NCBI GenBank assembly: GCA_039707465.1
Contig: CM077644.1
Coordinates: forward strand, 100,549,875 to 100,613,874
Direction of reading: 5' to 3'
DNA from: Rhabdophis nuchalis
Taxonomy: Eukaryota > Chordata > Lepidosauria > Squamata > Natricidae
Length of the DNA: 64,000 bases
Shown: positions 55,311 to 64,000 of the stretch, piece by piece
Position numbering within the stretch: position 1 is the stretch's first letter
How the letters are laid out: each line of letters starts with the position of its first letter
Notes under the pieces: model-generated
The model's database searches: none
What the model saw: only the letters and a program-made list of their open reading frames with translations
What the model was told of the DNA's origin: nothing
Position numbers and translations under genes: made by a program

Positions 55311-58300
55311 GAACAGAAGAAGGAAAACAATAACCCTCATCTTAAATCACAAAAAATTCAGTTAGGCTATTCTACATTAGACCAAGTCTACGTATAACTT
55401 TAGCAACTTGGAGTTGAGTGTTAGGTCAAGCTTTTTGCAATGTGGTGAATCTCTTGGTCTCTGCTTCTCGTATATGTTTGGTAGTTAAGAGAATATTTTC
55501 CACAAAACAATCACAACACTCTCCCAACCTATTTCAGCTCTCATAGACATTATATTCACATTATAAATGAAGGGAATGTATTTTGATAATTGCAGCAGGT
55601 GTAAAAAAAGAAAATCTCTTTATTTATAATAAATAATTAAAAATAAATGTCAGCCATGCTCCATTGTCTGCTCATTCACGTCAATTTAATGATACATAAA
55701 ATATAAAAGAAGACTCCAGGAAAGGTCTTTAAAGAGAAAAGGCCAATACTGCTAAATAAAGAAAGATTATCATGCTGCAGCAAATATGAAAGGAGACGGC
55801 ATTTATATAAAATGCAATTTATTTTGACAGTAATTTTCTGTATTTCCAGCACTATTATTGAAGATATATGTGCTTGAATTAGAGCATTTCCTATCTGAGG
55901 CCAGCTGTTCGTTCTCCTTGGTCCCAGAGTGAAGTCACACTCCTCTTTTAATGGTTTCACAGTTTGCAAGCTGAGGGAGAAAATAGGTATGAAGTCATAC
56001 ATTTTTATTTTCTTTCTCCTTTTCCCCCACAACAGGGCCTGCCCTTGAAGGAAATAAATGGCAAGTGGGATAAGATTTGCTTCAAAAAAAAAAAGATTCC
56101 CTTTTCAAAACAGGACATTGATAAGGAAAACTATAAACAAATGGACTGGAAGGCTGTATAGATATGGGTGGTTTTTGAAAAGCCGCTTTTCATAAATGTT
56201 CTTTATCAGTAGGACTGGGAATACTTTGTCTCACAAAGTCACTCTCGTTGAATCAGTGGTCTTCTTTTTGTCTGACTCTTCAAAGGAGAGAGAAAAAATA
56301 TTTGTGTAAATATTTGCTCCAATTTCCCAATACCTCTTCAGCTTTGCTATGCTCAGATCTCTTATGTTTGCCCTTCAAGAACAGGATTCTGTCCTGAGAG
56401 TATTTGCGAGGAGAAATGGAAAACGATTGCAATGTATATGAATAAGCAGACTAGCACCAATCAGTAATTACTGGAAGAATGTATTTCCATAGTTTATTTG
56501 TTGAACAGGCATCAGAATTAATTCCCCCCATTCCTCGGTTAAAGTTAATAAGAATTCCTTTTCTGTCAATTCAACTGTCTTGTAAAAAGCTAGATATATG
56601 TCATACCAATTCCCTGTAACTTTTTAGTATTTGGTCTTAATAGCAAATTCTGTTCTTAATCTACGGTATTTTGGGTTGAAAAGAAGAATGAAGGAAATAC
56701 TTCTTCAGATGTAGCAAAAAGTTTGACAGCCCTATTTGCAAATGTATTTGAAGTCTAGGAATAATGAATCTTTAAATTAAATTCTTAGATGTATTCTGTA
56801 TCTCAATCCTAAAGCCTCTGTCCTTCTTGGCAACACTATTCTCTATCTTGCTTGAATTCTGTTTAAAAAAAGTTAAATGCTTTTTCCTTGTTATATGAGA
56901 TATGAGGTTTGAGTTTCAGCATCATCTGTTAAGGCATATCAATATAAATAATAGCTAGAAAATTTCCTTAGGTAAGACTGAAATGATCTCCAGAGGCTGA
57001 CAAAGATAGGGGTAGAAGGACTAAAAGATTTCCAGAGGCTACAACAAAAATAATTAACATGGGAAGCTCTCCCAAATCTTGTGGGAAAAGTGGCGATAAG
57101 ATGAATTAAGTCACGTCACTGTTAAAAAAATAGTGGTGATTCTTTCTTTCTCTCGTCTTTCTCTATGATTTTAAACTTTCCCCCAGAGCCCATTTAAGCT
57201 CTGAAGAAAGGGATACATGGTCCAGCTTCAGCATATTTATGTGTTTGGGTTGTGTGTGTGTGTATGTATGTATGTATGGGTGTATTCAATTTATCACAAT
57301 CAAATTCATAAATATTGTATTGATTTATTATTTAGTCATACAATTTGTCTCAATTAATATTTTTCACACCTACATGATCCCATTTAACAAAATTGATGAA
57401 TAACGTTGTGAAAGAACATAAGAAGCATTCTTCTAAACATATTTAGTAGTAGTAGCAGTAGTAGAACAAATGGTAACATTATTACTATTTTATAAACCCA
57501 TTTAGGGAGACAAAAGAAAGGACTTTCACAGTGGTTTTAACTAAACTCTGGAACCTTCTACATCAAAAGACCAAGATGGTACCATCTCTGCTAGCATTCT
57601 GCCTATAAATCAAGATTTCCTGTTTTTGGAAAAAAGGCAAAATTTAGAAGATGCTAATCCTTGATTCTGTCTATTTATACAGTATATTAGACATATTTTG
57701 TGATTGTTTTTATAAGGGTTTTTAGTGTTGTCTGTGCTTAAGTTATTGTAGAGTATTGTAACATTGCAAGTAACTCATTCATATCAGAAGCTAAATAGAA
57801 ACAAATATTTGCAGAAGTGATTCTTATTGGATATGTTTTAAAGTGCTTTTTTTTTTTACATCACTCTGATTGAGATTCATGACCATGCTCGGTTCAGACT
57901 GATTGCCTGTATGAAAACATTAAGCTATCATGCACTATCTATGCAACCCACACTTTGAATTTCTATGTACTAAAAGAAAGATGAGGAAAAAAACTTACAA
58001 TTTTGAAGGGCAATAGACACGAGGATATACTCCATAGAGAGATAAAATATATGACTGGCAGGAGTTTTTTATGCCATTTGAAAGCCCATCATTTATTCTG
58101 GTAGGAATGTTTAGCATATCTTGTGTGAAAACATATACTTTCATGCATATATGCACGCCCACTCATGGAGGGTAAGAATGGAAAAAGAAATTAAACATGA
58201 TGATAAGCCATGGAATACAAGGTAAGGTAATGAAAATTCAAGTCTATCAAAAGATTGCTATGACAATGGCTGAGAAAAGTCTTTCCTCAAATAATGAATC

Positions 58301-58345
58301 CCACGAAACCATTAAAAAAGGAATCATAGATCTTAAAGATGAGGA
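55311..58345. other. Largely unrecognised AT-rich sequence
   Basis: About 3 kb without a supported gene. A (TG)n/(TATG)n tract lies at 57250-57280. At 57525-57780 a decayed stretch (CTCTGGAACCTTCTACATC, then TTTTTATAAGGGTTTTTAG) may be an ancient LINE tail, but support is weak. Confidence 0.5.
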
Positions 58346-58575
58346 GAAATAGCAATAACACTTAGACATATATCACTTCACAGTGCTTTACAGCCATCGC
58401 TAAGCAGTTTACGGAGTCAGCATATTGCCCACAACAATCTGGGTCCTCATTTTACTAACCTCGGAAGGATGGAAGGCTGAGTCAACCTTGAGCCATTCAG
58501 AATTGAACTCCTGGAATGAGCAGTGAGTTAGCCTGCAGTACTGAATTCTAACCACTGTGCCGTCACAACTCATAT
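58346..58575 (-). mobile_element. tRNA-headed SINE with L2-like tail
   Basis: The same family as 17576-17815. The plus text has ACACTTAGACATATATCACT at the tail, CTCGGAAGGATGGAAGGCTG in the body and TAACCACTGTGCC at the complement of the A box. Confidence 0.82.
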
Positions 58576-58579
58576 AGTG

Positions 58580-59338
58580 AGTATGTCTATGAATATGAAT
58601 GACCAATGAACTGCAAGAAGGCAGCAGGGTCAGGTATCATGCATGTTCCAAATAAGAGAAGAATCTATCAAAGATAGATTATCCCTATGTACGCCCCAAA
58701 CACAGTAATAAGCCATGTGCAAGATGTGGGTTATGAAATTGTTTTCAAAAGCGTTACATTTTATATGCAAATCTGACTCAGAATTGCATTGTTTTGACAA
58801 GTAGTTTCCATGGATTAGAACTGCATCCTGTAGCTCATTTCAGATGCTGTAAAGACAATCTTTAGGGTGTTTTAATAAGGAAATATATTCAGCTTTAATT
58901 TAAGTTTCAATAACCGCATGTTTATTGGAAGACAAGTAATGGCATATTTTTCTAATGACGTCCATCAGCAATAAACTTCACTGATTTAATGACAGAAAAT
59001 ATGTGCCACTTACATGTTACTGTGAGGAAAACATTTAGATTCATTTAATGAAAAAATCCAAATGACAATTTAACAGTTCATCAGATAGTTTGACAGTATT
59101 ATGTAGAATTATATAATAACAGAATGATCCACCAAGGTCACAGAGAATATGAAACAGAACTTGGTGACCTAAGTAATGCACTGATTATGTTGCAAAAGGT
59201 TAGTTGCTTTCTTTTCAAAAGGCGCTATTTAATATATAATATTTGTTAGATAAAATGTTCTCCAGCAATTTTTGATTGGAAAAAAATGAATCCATAAGTC
59301 AGAAAAAATAAGAAACTTACCTTAAGATCATTACAAAA
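58580..59338. other. Unrecognised sequence
   Basis: No gene or named repeat. Confidence 0.5.
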
Positions 59339-59340
59339 TA

Positions 59341-59745
59341 GATACTTGACTTACAGCCATTCATTTACTGACCATTCAAAATTACAACAGCACTGAAAAA
59401 AAAGTAATTTATGGTCATTTTTCACACTCATGACCATTGCAGCATCCCCATGGTCATGTGATCAAAATTCGAATACTTGGCAACTGGCTTGTATTTATGA
59501 CAGTTGCAGTCTTCAGGATCATGTGATCACCTTTTATGGACCTTCTGACAAGCTAAGTCAATGGAGAAGCCAGGTTCACTTAATGACAGGAGAAACCAGG
59601 TTTACTTAATGACAGCATTACTAACTTAACAACCACAGTTAACAATTGTGTCAAGAAAAGTTGTAAAATGAAGCAAAACTCACTTAATTGTCTCACTTAG
59701 CAATAAAAATGCTGGACTCAGTTATAGCCGTCGGACAAAGGCTAT
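59341..59745. mobile_element. Tigger-like non-autonomous element, ~390-bp family
   Basis: ACTTGACTTACAGCCATTC at the left, GCATCCCCATGGTCATGTG and TAACAACCACAG inside, and GTTATAGCCGTCGGACAAAGG at the right match 51657-52047. A short internal duplication GTTTACTTAATGACAG / GTTCACTTAATGACAG is at 59573-59606. Confidence 0.8.
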
Positions 59746-59749
59746 CTAC

Positions 59750-60205
59750 ACTAATTTAACAGCATCAGAAAGTAGTCAGAAAGAATGAATATTGTTTTGT
59801 TATTGCTATGTCTAGTGTAAGAAAGACATGAGCATGAGCACGAATGCTTTGTCATAGGATCACATGGCATTCTGGTGCAGTTATTTAGCAGCATATGTGT
59901 CATCTCACATAAAAATTTAAATGTAATAAGGTTCATAGGTACACCTACATCCAGGTTAGGCATATCAGCGGCTTTAGCACTTTCGTGGCAATCATACTAT
60001 GTGGAAGAAGCCTACAGTTAATACAGATTGCATTTGTGAGTTCTGCTCAATGTTTTCATGCATGATCGAACAGAATCGTATCACGTGCAAAATATAAAAG
60101 GTGGGGAACATGCCATCCTTCAGATACTGCTGATCCCCAGTCCACAGCAATTCAACTCGGTGCAGCTGGCTATGAGATATATTATCTGCTGTTATTAAAA
60201 AAAAA
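59750..60205. other. Unrecognised sequence
   Basis: No gene seen. Ends in a poly-A run (60197-60210). Confidence 0.5.
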
Positions 60206-60210
60206 AAAAA

Positions 60211-60880
60211 GTAGTCTTTGCTTAAGGACTGGGACCAACAACTCCATCACTAAACAAATAAGATGAAGTACTTTTTCACCCAGAGGATCACTGGTCTATG
60301 GAACTCCCTGCCAGAAGAAGTGGTAACAGCTGTCAGCCTCGACACCTTTAAGAAAGGATTAGACGAGTTCATGGAGAACAAGGGTATCAATGGCTATCAT
60401 GATGGATGCCTAAGGACACCCTCCGGGATGGAGAGATAGGCAGGATATCTCTCAATGCCATTTGCAGGGAATCATAAGCAGGTGAAGACATCTGCTTGGG
60501 AAGACCCTGAAGCAAATGGGGAGCCACTGTGTGAGACAGAATGCTGGACCAGATGGGCTGTGGTCTGTTCCAGCAAGGCTATTCTTATGTTCTTATGTTC
60601 ACTAAGCACTGGGATGAAATATCCCATGACACCAGAGGACTTATGATGTCATTTCCATTTCCATAGTTAAGCAAATCACTTCAAATGTTAAGCAAAACAT
60701 TACATGACTGTAAATTCTTTCAGGTTCTGCATTAACTCCATTTGCCGCAAGCTGGTTAAGAAGCATGTAAATGGTGATCATGTAAATGTGGGGCACTGCA
60801 ATGGTTGTAAATATGTGCTGGCTGTGAGGTTCCTGAATAGCAATCATATGATCATGTGACTTCATCACAAAGCTATTTCC
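60211..60880. mobile_element. Tigger-like element split by CR1
   Basis: GTAGTCTTTGCTTAAGGACT (60211) and, after the CR1 insert, ATAGTTAAGCAAATCACTTC, GCACTGCAATGGTTGTAAAT and ATGATCATGTGACTTCATC keep the pattern of the ~390-bp family. The copy is strongly decayed and the right end is unclear. Confidence 0.6.
60262..60599 (+). mobile_element. CR1 LINE 3' end, second subfamily
   Basis: CTATGGAACTCCCTGCCAGA, AAGAAAGGATTAGACGAGTTC and ACCAGATGGGCTGTGGTCTG encode and follow the CR1 ORF2 C-terminus. The tail TTCTTATGTTCTTATGTTC is the 8-bp repeat tail typical of classic CR1. This is a different subfamily from the (TATTG)n-tailed copies. It inserted into an already present Tigger-like element. Confidence 0.92.
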
Positions 60881-60972
60881 CCCCCCCCCATATCATAATT
60901 TTGATGAGTCATTATACAAGGCGGTTGGTAAATGAGACATCTATCAAAGATTCTAGGAAAAACCCTCTAAAA

Positions 60973-61337
60973 CCGGGATGGCGAGCCTATGGCACACGTG
61001 CCACAGGTGGCAAACGGAGCCATTTGTCAGGGCACACGAGGAGCTTCCCTGAAGCCTCCGGAGCACAAAAAACCAGCCCTACGGGCAAACCAGAAGTTCG
61101 GAAATGGACTTCTGGTTTGCTCATAGGGCCGGTTTAAGCCCTCTGGAGCCTTCAGGGACCTTCAGGAGGCTTCCCTGAAGGCTCTGAAGGACTAAAAACA
61201 ACCCTATGAGCAAGCCGGAAGTCACTGCGGGGGTGTGTGTGTCACACATTGCATTATGGGTGCAGCATGCCTGCACACGACCCCCCTCCGCTCCCCCCAC
61301 TTATGGCACGTGAGCCAAAAAAGGTTCGTCATCACTG
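60973..61337. mobile_element. 365-bp hAT element, GATGGCGAACCTATGGCAC family
   Basis: A perfect 8-bp duplication CTCTAAAA is at 60965-60972 and 61338-61345. Ends are CCGGGATGGCGAGCCTATGG (first bases mutated) and, inverted, CAGTGATGACGAACCTTTTT. Inside, CCAGAAGTTCGGAAATGGAC and its near complement make a hairpin. GGCACACGTGCCAC lies near the left end and GGCACGTGAGCC near the right. No transposase. Confidence 0.94.
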
Positions 61338-61345
61338 CTCTAAAA

Positions 61346-62410
61346 CATAATGCATATATGCTTTTCTTTATTTGTCTGGCTATACATTGTCTTTAATCCA
61401 AACAGCAAAGGCTTTAATTTAGCCATTAAAAAAGAACTTTTTAAAGCTCAGGAAAAGAACTTTCCAATCCGGTGTGCATAACTGATAGACTTTTCCTCAG
61501 CTGCAGATTTTAATAGGTCTCTGTGCATTTATTTTATCTTAAACATTAATTCCATTTTAAATGCCCCCAACAATATCTTTACCATGTCCATTCTTTATCC
61601 TTCTTCCTTGTATTGCTGGAGTTAAAAATTGACCCGAACCCTAACCCTAACCAATTGTTTAGCAACTTTCTTTTCCCCATATACAGCAGTTGTGAGTCTC
61701 ACCTGTCAGTCTCTTCTCATTGCCTCTTTTGTTCCTTTCAGTCATGGATCAGCCCTTTCTAGACTGATTTCTCAGCTTGCTTTCTGAAAACACATTGTGG
61801 TTATTACCTTCTCTTGGCACAGACTGTTTTTCCTGCTAAGTCTAGGAACATCCACTGTTCATCTGCAAAATTTTCATCACCTTTCTTCTTTGTCTCACAT
61901 CTGCTATCACATCTCTGATGGCATCGTAAAAAAAACAGATGGGATACTTGGTCCTAGGAGTAATAGATTCATTAACAAAAGACACATTAACTTCCTCTTT
62001 CCTTATTTTTCAGACTCAATCACAAGAGCTGGAATTTCCGGCTAAGGCAGAATTGTCAAAAAGAGAGCTGTAACTTATTTCCTTGCTTCACTTCATTGAA
62101 GTGAACGCCATTGCTAAGGAATCTTTTATTACTCCTGAATATTTACCATGCTGATAAGAATTAGACTCCAACAACATCTGGAAAGCCAGACATATCCTTC
62201 TTCTGCACTATTCAATCAGCCAAATTTTCTCAGCCCCCAGAAAATTCTCACTACTTATAAACCCTTATGTGAATCCTTATTTTGCAGAAGGCCACTCCGT
62301 CATTCAGCCTTGGCTCCAGTGTCGAGAAGGACACTGCAGGGATAGCTCAGTTATTGCATGTAATTTTCTGTTATTTTTAAGGCCACGCCTCTTCCTTGAA
62401 TACATTCTTT
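61346..62410. other. Unrecognised sequence
   Basis: No gene seen. A very short telomere-like stretch AACCCTAACCCTAACC is at 61637-61652. Confidence 0.5.
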
Positions 62411-62414
62411 AAAT

Positions 62415-62545
62415 CAGGGGTCTCCAACCTTTGCAACTTTAAGTCTGAAGGACTTCAGCTCCCAGAATTCTCCAGCAAAGCTTGCTGGAGAAGTCTGGGA
62501 GCTGAAGTCCTTCAGACTTAAAGTTGCAAAGGTTGGAGACCCCTG
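62415..62545. mobile_element. Foldback hAT MITE
   Basis: Nearly all of this 131-bp element is a hairpin: CAGGGGTCTCCAACCTTTGC at the left and its complement at the right, with CTTCAGCTCCCAGA inside. It resembles the foldback element at 4183-4317 but has a different terminal sequence. The 8-bp flanks CTTTAAAT and GTATATAC do not match, so the duplication is lost, or one side was replaced by the SINE directly to its right. Confidence 0.88.
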
Positions 62546-62735
62546 GTATATACCATTTCACAGTGCTTTTCAGCCTTCTTTGAGCAGTTTACAGAGTCAG
62601 CATGTTGCCCCCAGCAATCTGGGTCCTCATTTTACTGGCCTCGGAAGGATGGAAGGCTGAGTCAACCTTCAGCTGACGAGAGTCGAACTAGAATTAGCCT
62701 GCAATACAGCATTCTAACCACTGTGGCACCACAGC
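62546..62735 (-). mobile_element. tRNA-headed SINE with L2-like tail
   Basis: The plus text starts inside the tail at TATACCATTTCACAGTGC, directly against the foldback MITE. It continues through CTCGGAAGGATGGAAGGCTG to CTAACCACTGTGGCACC. The same family lies at 17576 and 58346. Confidence 0.82.
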
Positions 62736-62739
62736 TATA

Positions 62740-63325
62740 CAACGTATGATAAAGATCACCAGTGTGATAGTCTTCACTTCGACCTTCCAAACACCTCCAG
62801 AAAGCAAAATGCCCTCCAGTAGCAGATGATTCATCAACCCCCCATTCAGTTTGCACCTGGGCTTTCCTTAACAAAGAGAGGAAATGTTTGGTGAATTGCA
62901 CATGAGTAAAGAGGTATATATCAACTCAACGGGAGACCTAAATTGAGGCAGTGCCAAACATGCTTCATTTAACAAAGCAAGGTAAATTCAGTTGCAACTC
63001 TCAAAGACAGACACTCATTGCTAGATTTCAGCCTGCCAGACATTCAGCATGTCTTCTTTACTGAATGTATGTTCTAACAAAAGTAATTCCAACTTGGATT
63101 TATTTACTCTTGCTTGTTATTTACTTTTGCTCAATAGAGGGTTTTGATGGTGATGGCAATCACACTGCTGTTGTTATTTTCCCCAATTCTGCGCAGGTCA
63201 AGTTATACTGATGAGAGAATATTTACTTCAGTCAAAGTAAAATTATAACCCAGTCGACACTGTGGCTAGAAGTGGATGCATCTATGTAGTTTTATTTCTT
63301 CTCATATTAAAAAAGTGACCAAATG
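62740..63325. other. Unrecognised sequence
   Basis: No gene or named repeat. Confidence 0.5.
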
Positions 63326-63330
63326 AGGGC

Positions 63331-63672
63331 ATAGGTAAAGTACCCTCGCACATATGTGCTAGTTGTCCCGACTCTAGGAGACGGTGCTCATCTTCGCTTC
63401 AAAGCTGAAGAGCCATCGCTGTCCGAAGACGTCTCCATGGTCATGTGGCTGGCATGACTAAACGCCGAAGGTGCACAGAACACTGTTACCTTCTCACCAA
63501 AGGTGGTTCCTATTTTTCTACTTGCATTTTTACATGCTTTCGAACTGCTAGGTTGGCAGAAGCTGGGACAAGTAACGGGAGCTCACTCCATTACGTGGCG
63601 CTAGGGATTCGAACCACTGAACTGCCAACCTTTCTGATCAACAAGCTCAGTATCTTAGCCGCCGCATCCCTT
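63331..63672 (-). mobile_element. Sauria-type SINE, full length
   Basis: The minus strand runs from a tRNA-like head (GGATGCGGCGGCTAAGATAC region, with B-box-like GGTTCGAATCCC) through GTTACTTGTCCCAGCTTCTG. It then passes GAAGATGAGCACCGTCTCC to the BovB-like end GAGTCGGGACAACTAGCAC. It is the best preserved copy in the window and serves to align 36855, 32085 and 47175. Confidence 0.88.
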
Positions 63673-63674
63673 TT

Positions 63675-64000
63675 AAAAATGAATACATAGAAAAAGTAAA
63701 TAAAACGTGTGTGTTTGTACAGAGTTTATCCAAATCATCTTTGGGGGAAAACCAGCCATCCACACAATTGTATTCAAACAGAACACTGGAATGTTAGCCA
63801 ATAACAATACTGGTATGGATGGTTTTGAATATCTAGTTTCTGTGCATCCACTTTTGCTAGTGTTATAAAATCTTTTGAGATGAACCAGCTAGAATAGTAA
63901 AAGCTGAAAGAGACAAGAATATCCCTACTATAAAGTCATCATATATGAAAACAAGTTCAAGGAATTAAATGCACTCTGGTAGAAGCTTGGCACAAATTAT
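63675..64000. other. Unrecognised sequence
   Basis: No gene or named repeat up to the end of the window. Confidence 0.5.

Noticed and set aside
61637..61652. Interstitial telomere repeat
   Set aside because: Only about two and a half CCCTAA units, which is within chance for this length of DNA.

Overview
The window looks like non-coding DNA from a squamate reptile, most likely a snake. I found no host gene, spliced exon, functional tRNA, rRNA or CRISPR array that I could support. The assignment rests on the repeats. There are young CR1 LINE copies with (TATTG)n tails, L2-clade 3' ends, RTE-BovB pieces and tRNA-headed SINEs of Sauria and CORE types. There are many short hAT elements with 8-bp target duplications, Tigger-like and Tc1-like elements with TA duplications, and long GGGA/GGAA microsatellites. 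Every coding fragment belongs to a transposon. Family names come from remembered hallmarks and visible motifs, not from a database search.

Layout. 0-6.5 kb holds a CR1 tail, a SINE, a Tigger-like element, a foldback hAT MITE and two opposed Penelope-like fragments. 6.65-10.5 kb is the most structured stretch. It has a tandem array of a 347-bp unit carrying a tRNA-like head, with four full copies in one orientation and about 2.15 in the other. It also has diverged units of a related ~332-bp family, (TA)n tracts and several long palindromes. A 5'-truncated CR1 with an open 462-codon reverse transcriptase frame (10.5-11.95 kb, minus strand) sits in that family. 12-28 kb is mostly unrecognised sequence with scattered SINEs, hAT MITEs and LINE tails.

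28.14-30.15 kb is a complete-looking L1-type insertion with a perfect 16-17-bp target duplication. It encodes only an ORF1-like protein and no ORF2, an arrangement like mammalian HAL1. 30.7-38.7 kb has an unexplained 51-bp perfect inverted-repeat pair, a BovB fragment, a SINE split by an L2 tail and further MITEs. 39.4-42.7 kb is a Tc1-like transposon whose transposase is internally inverted and which is split by a 2.26-kb hAT element. 43.8-48.4 kb has a hAT element, an L2-like LINE joining an endonuclease fragment directly to a 3' tail, a SINE and more of the ~332-bp family with a palindromic junction. 50-64 kb has Tigger-like elements, a 188-nt uninterrupted purine tract, L2, CR1 and SINE insertions, and more hAT elements.

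Nothing here works as a gene system. The interplay is between parasites: L1, CR1, L2 and BovB-type machinery supply mobilisation for ORF1-only elements and SINEs, and DNA transposons leave short non-autonomous derivatives. Nested insertions give a relative order of events.
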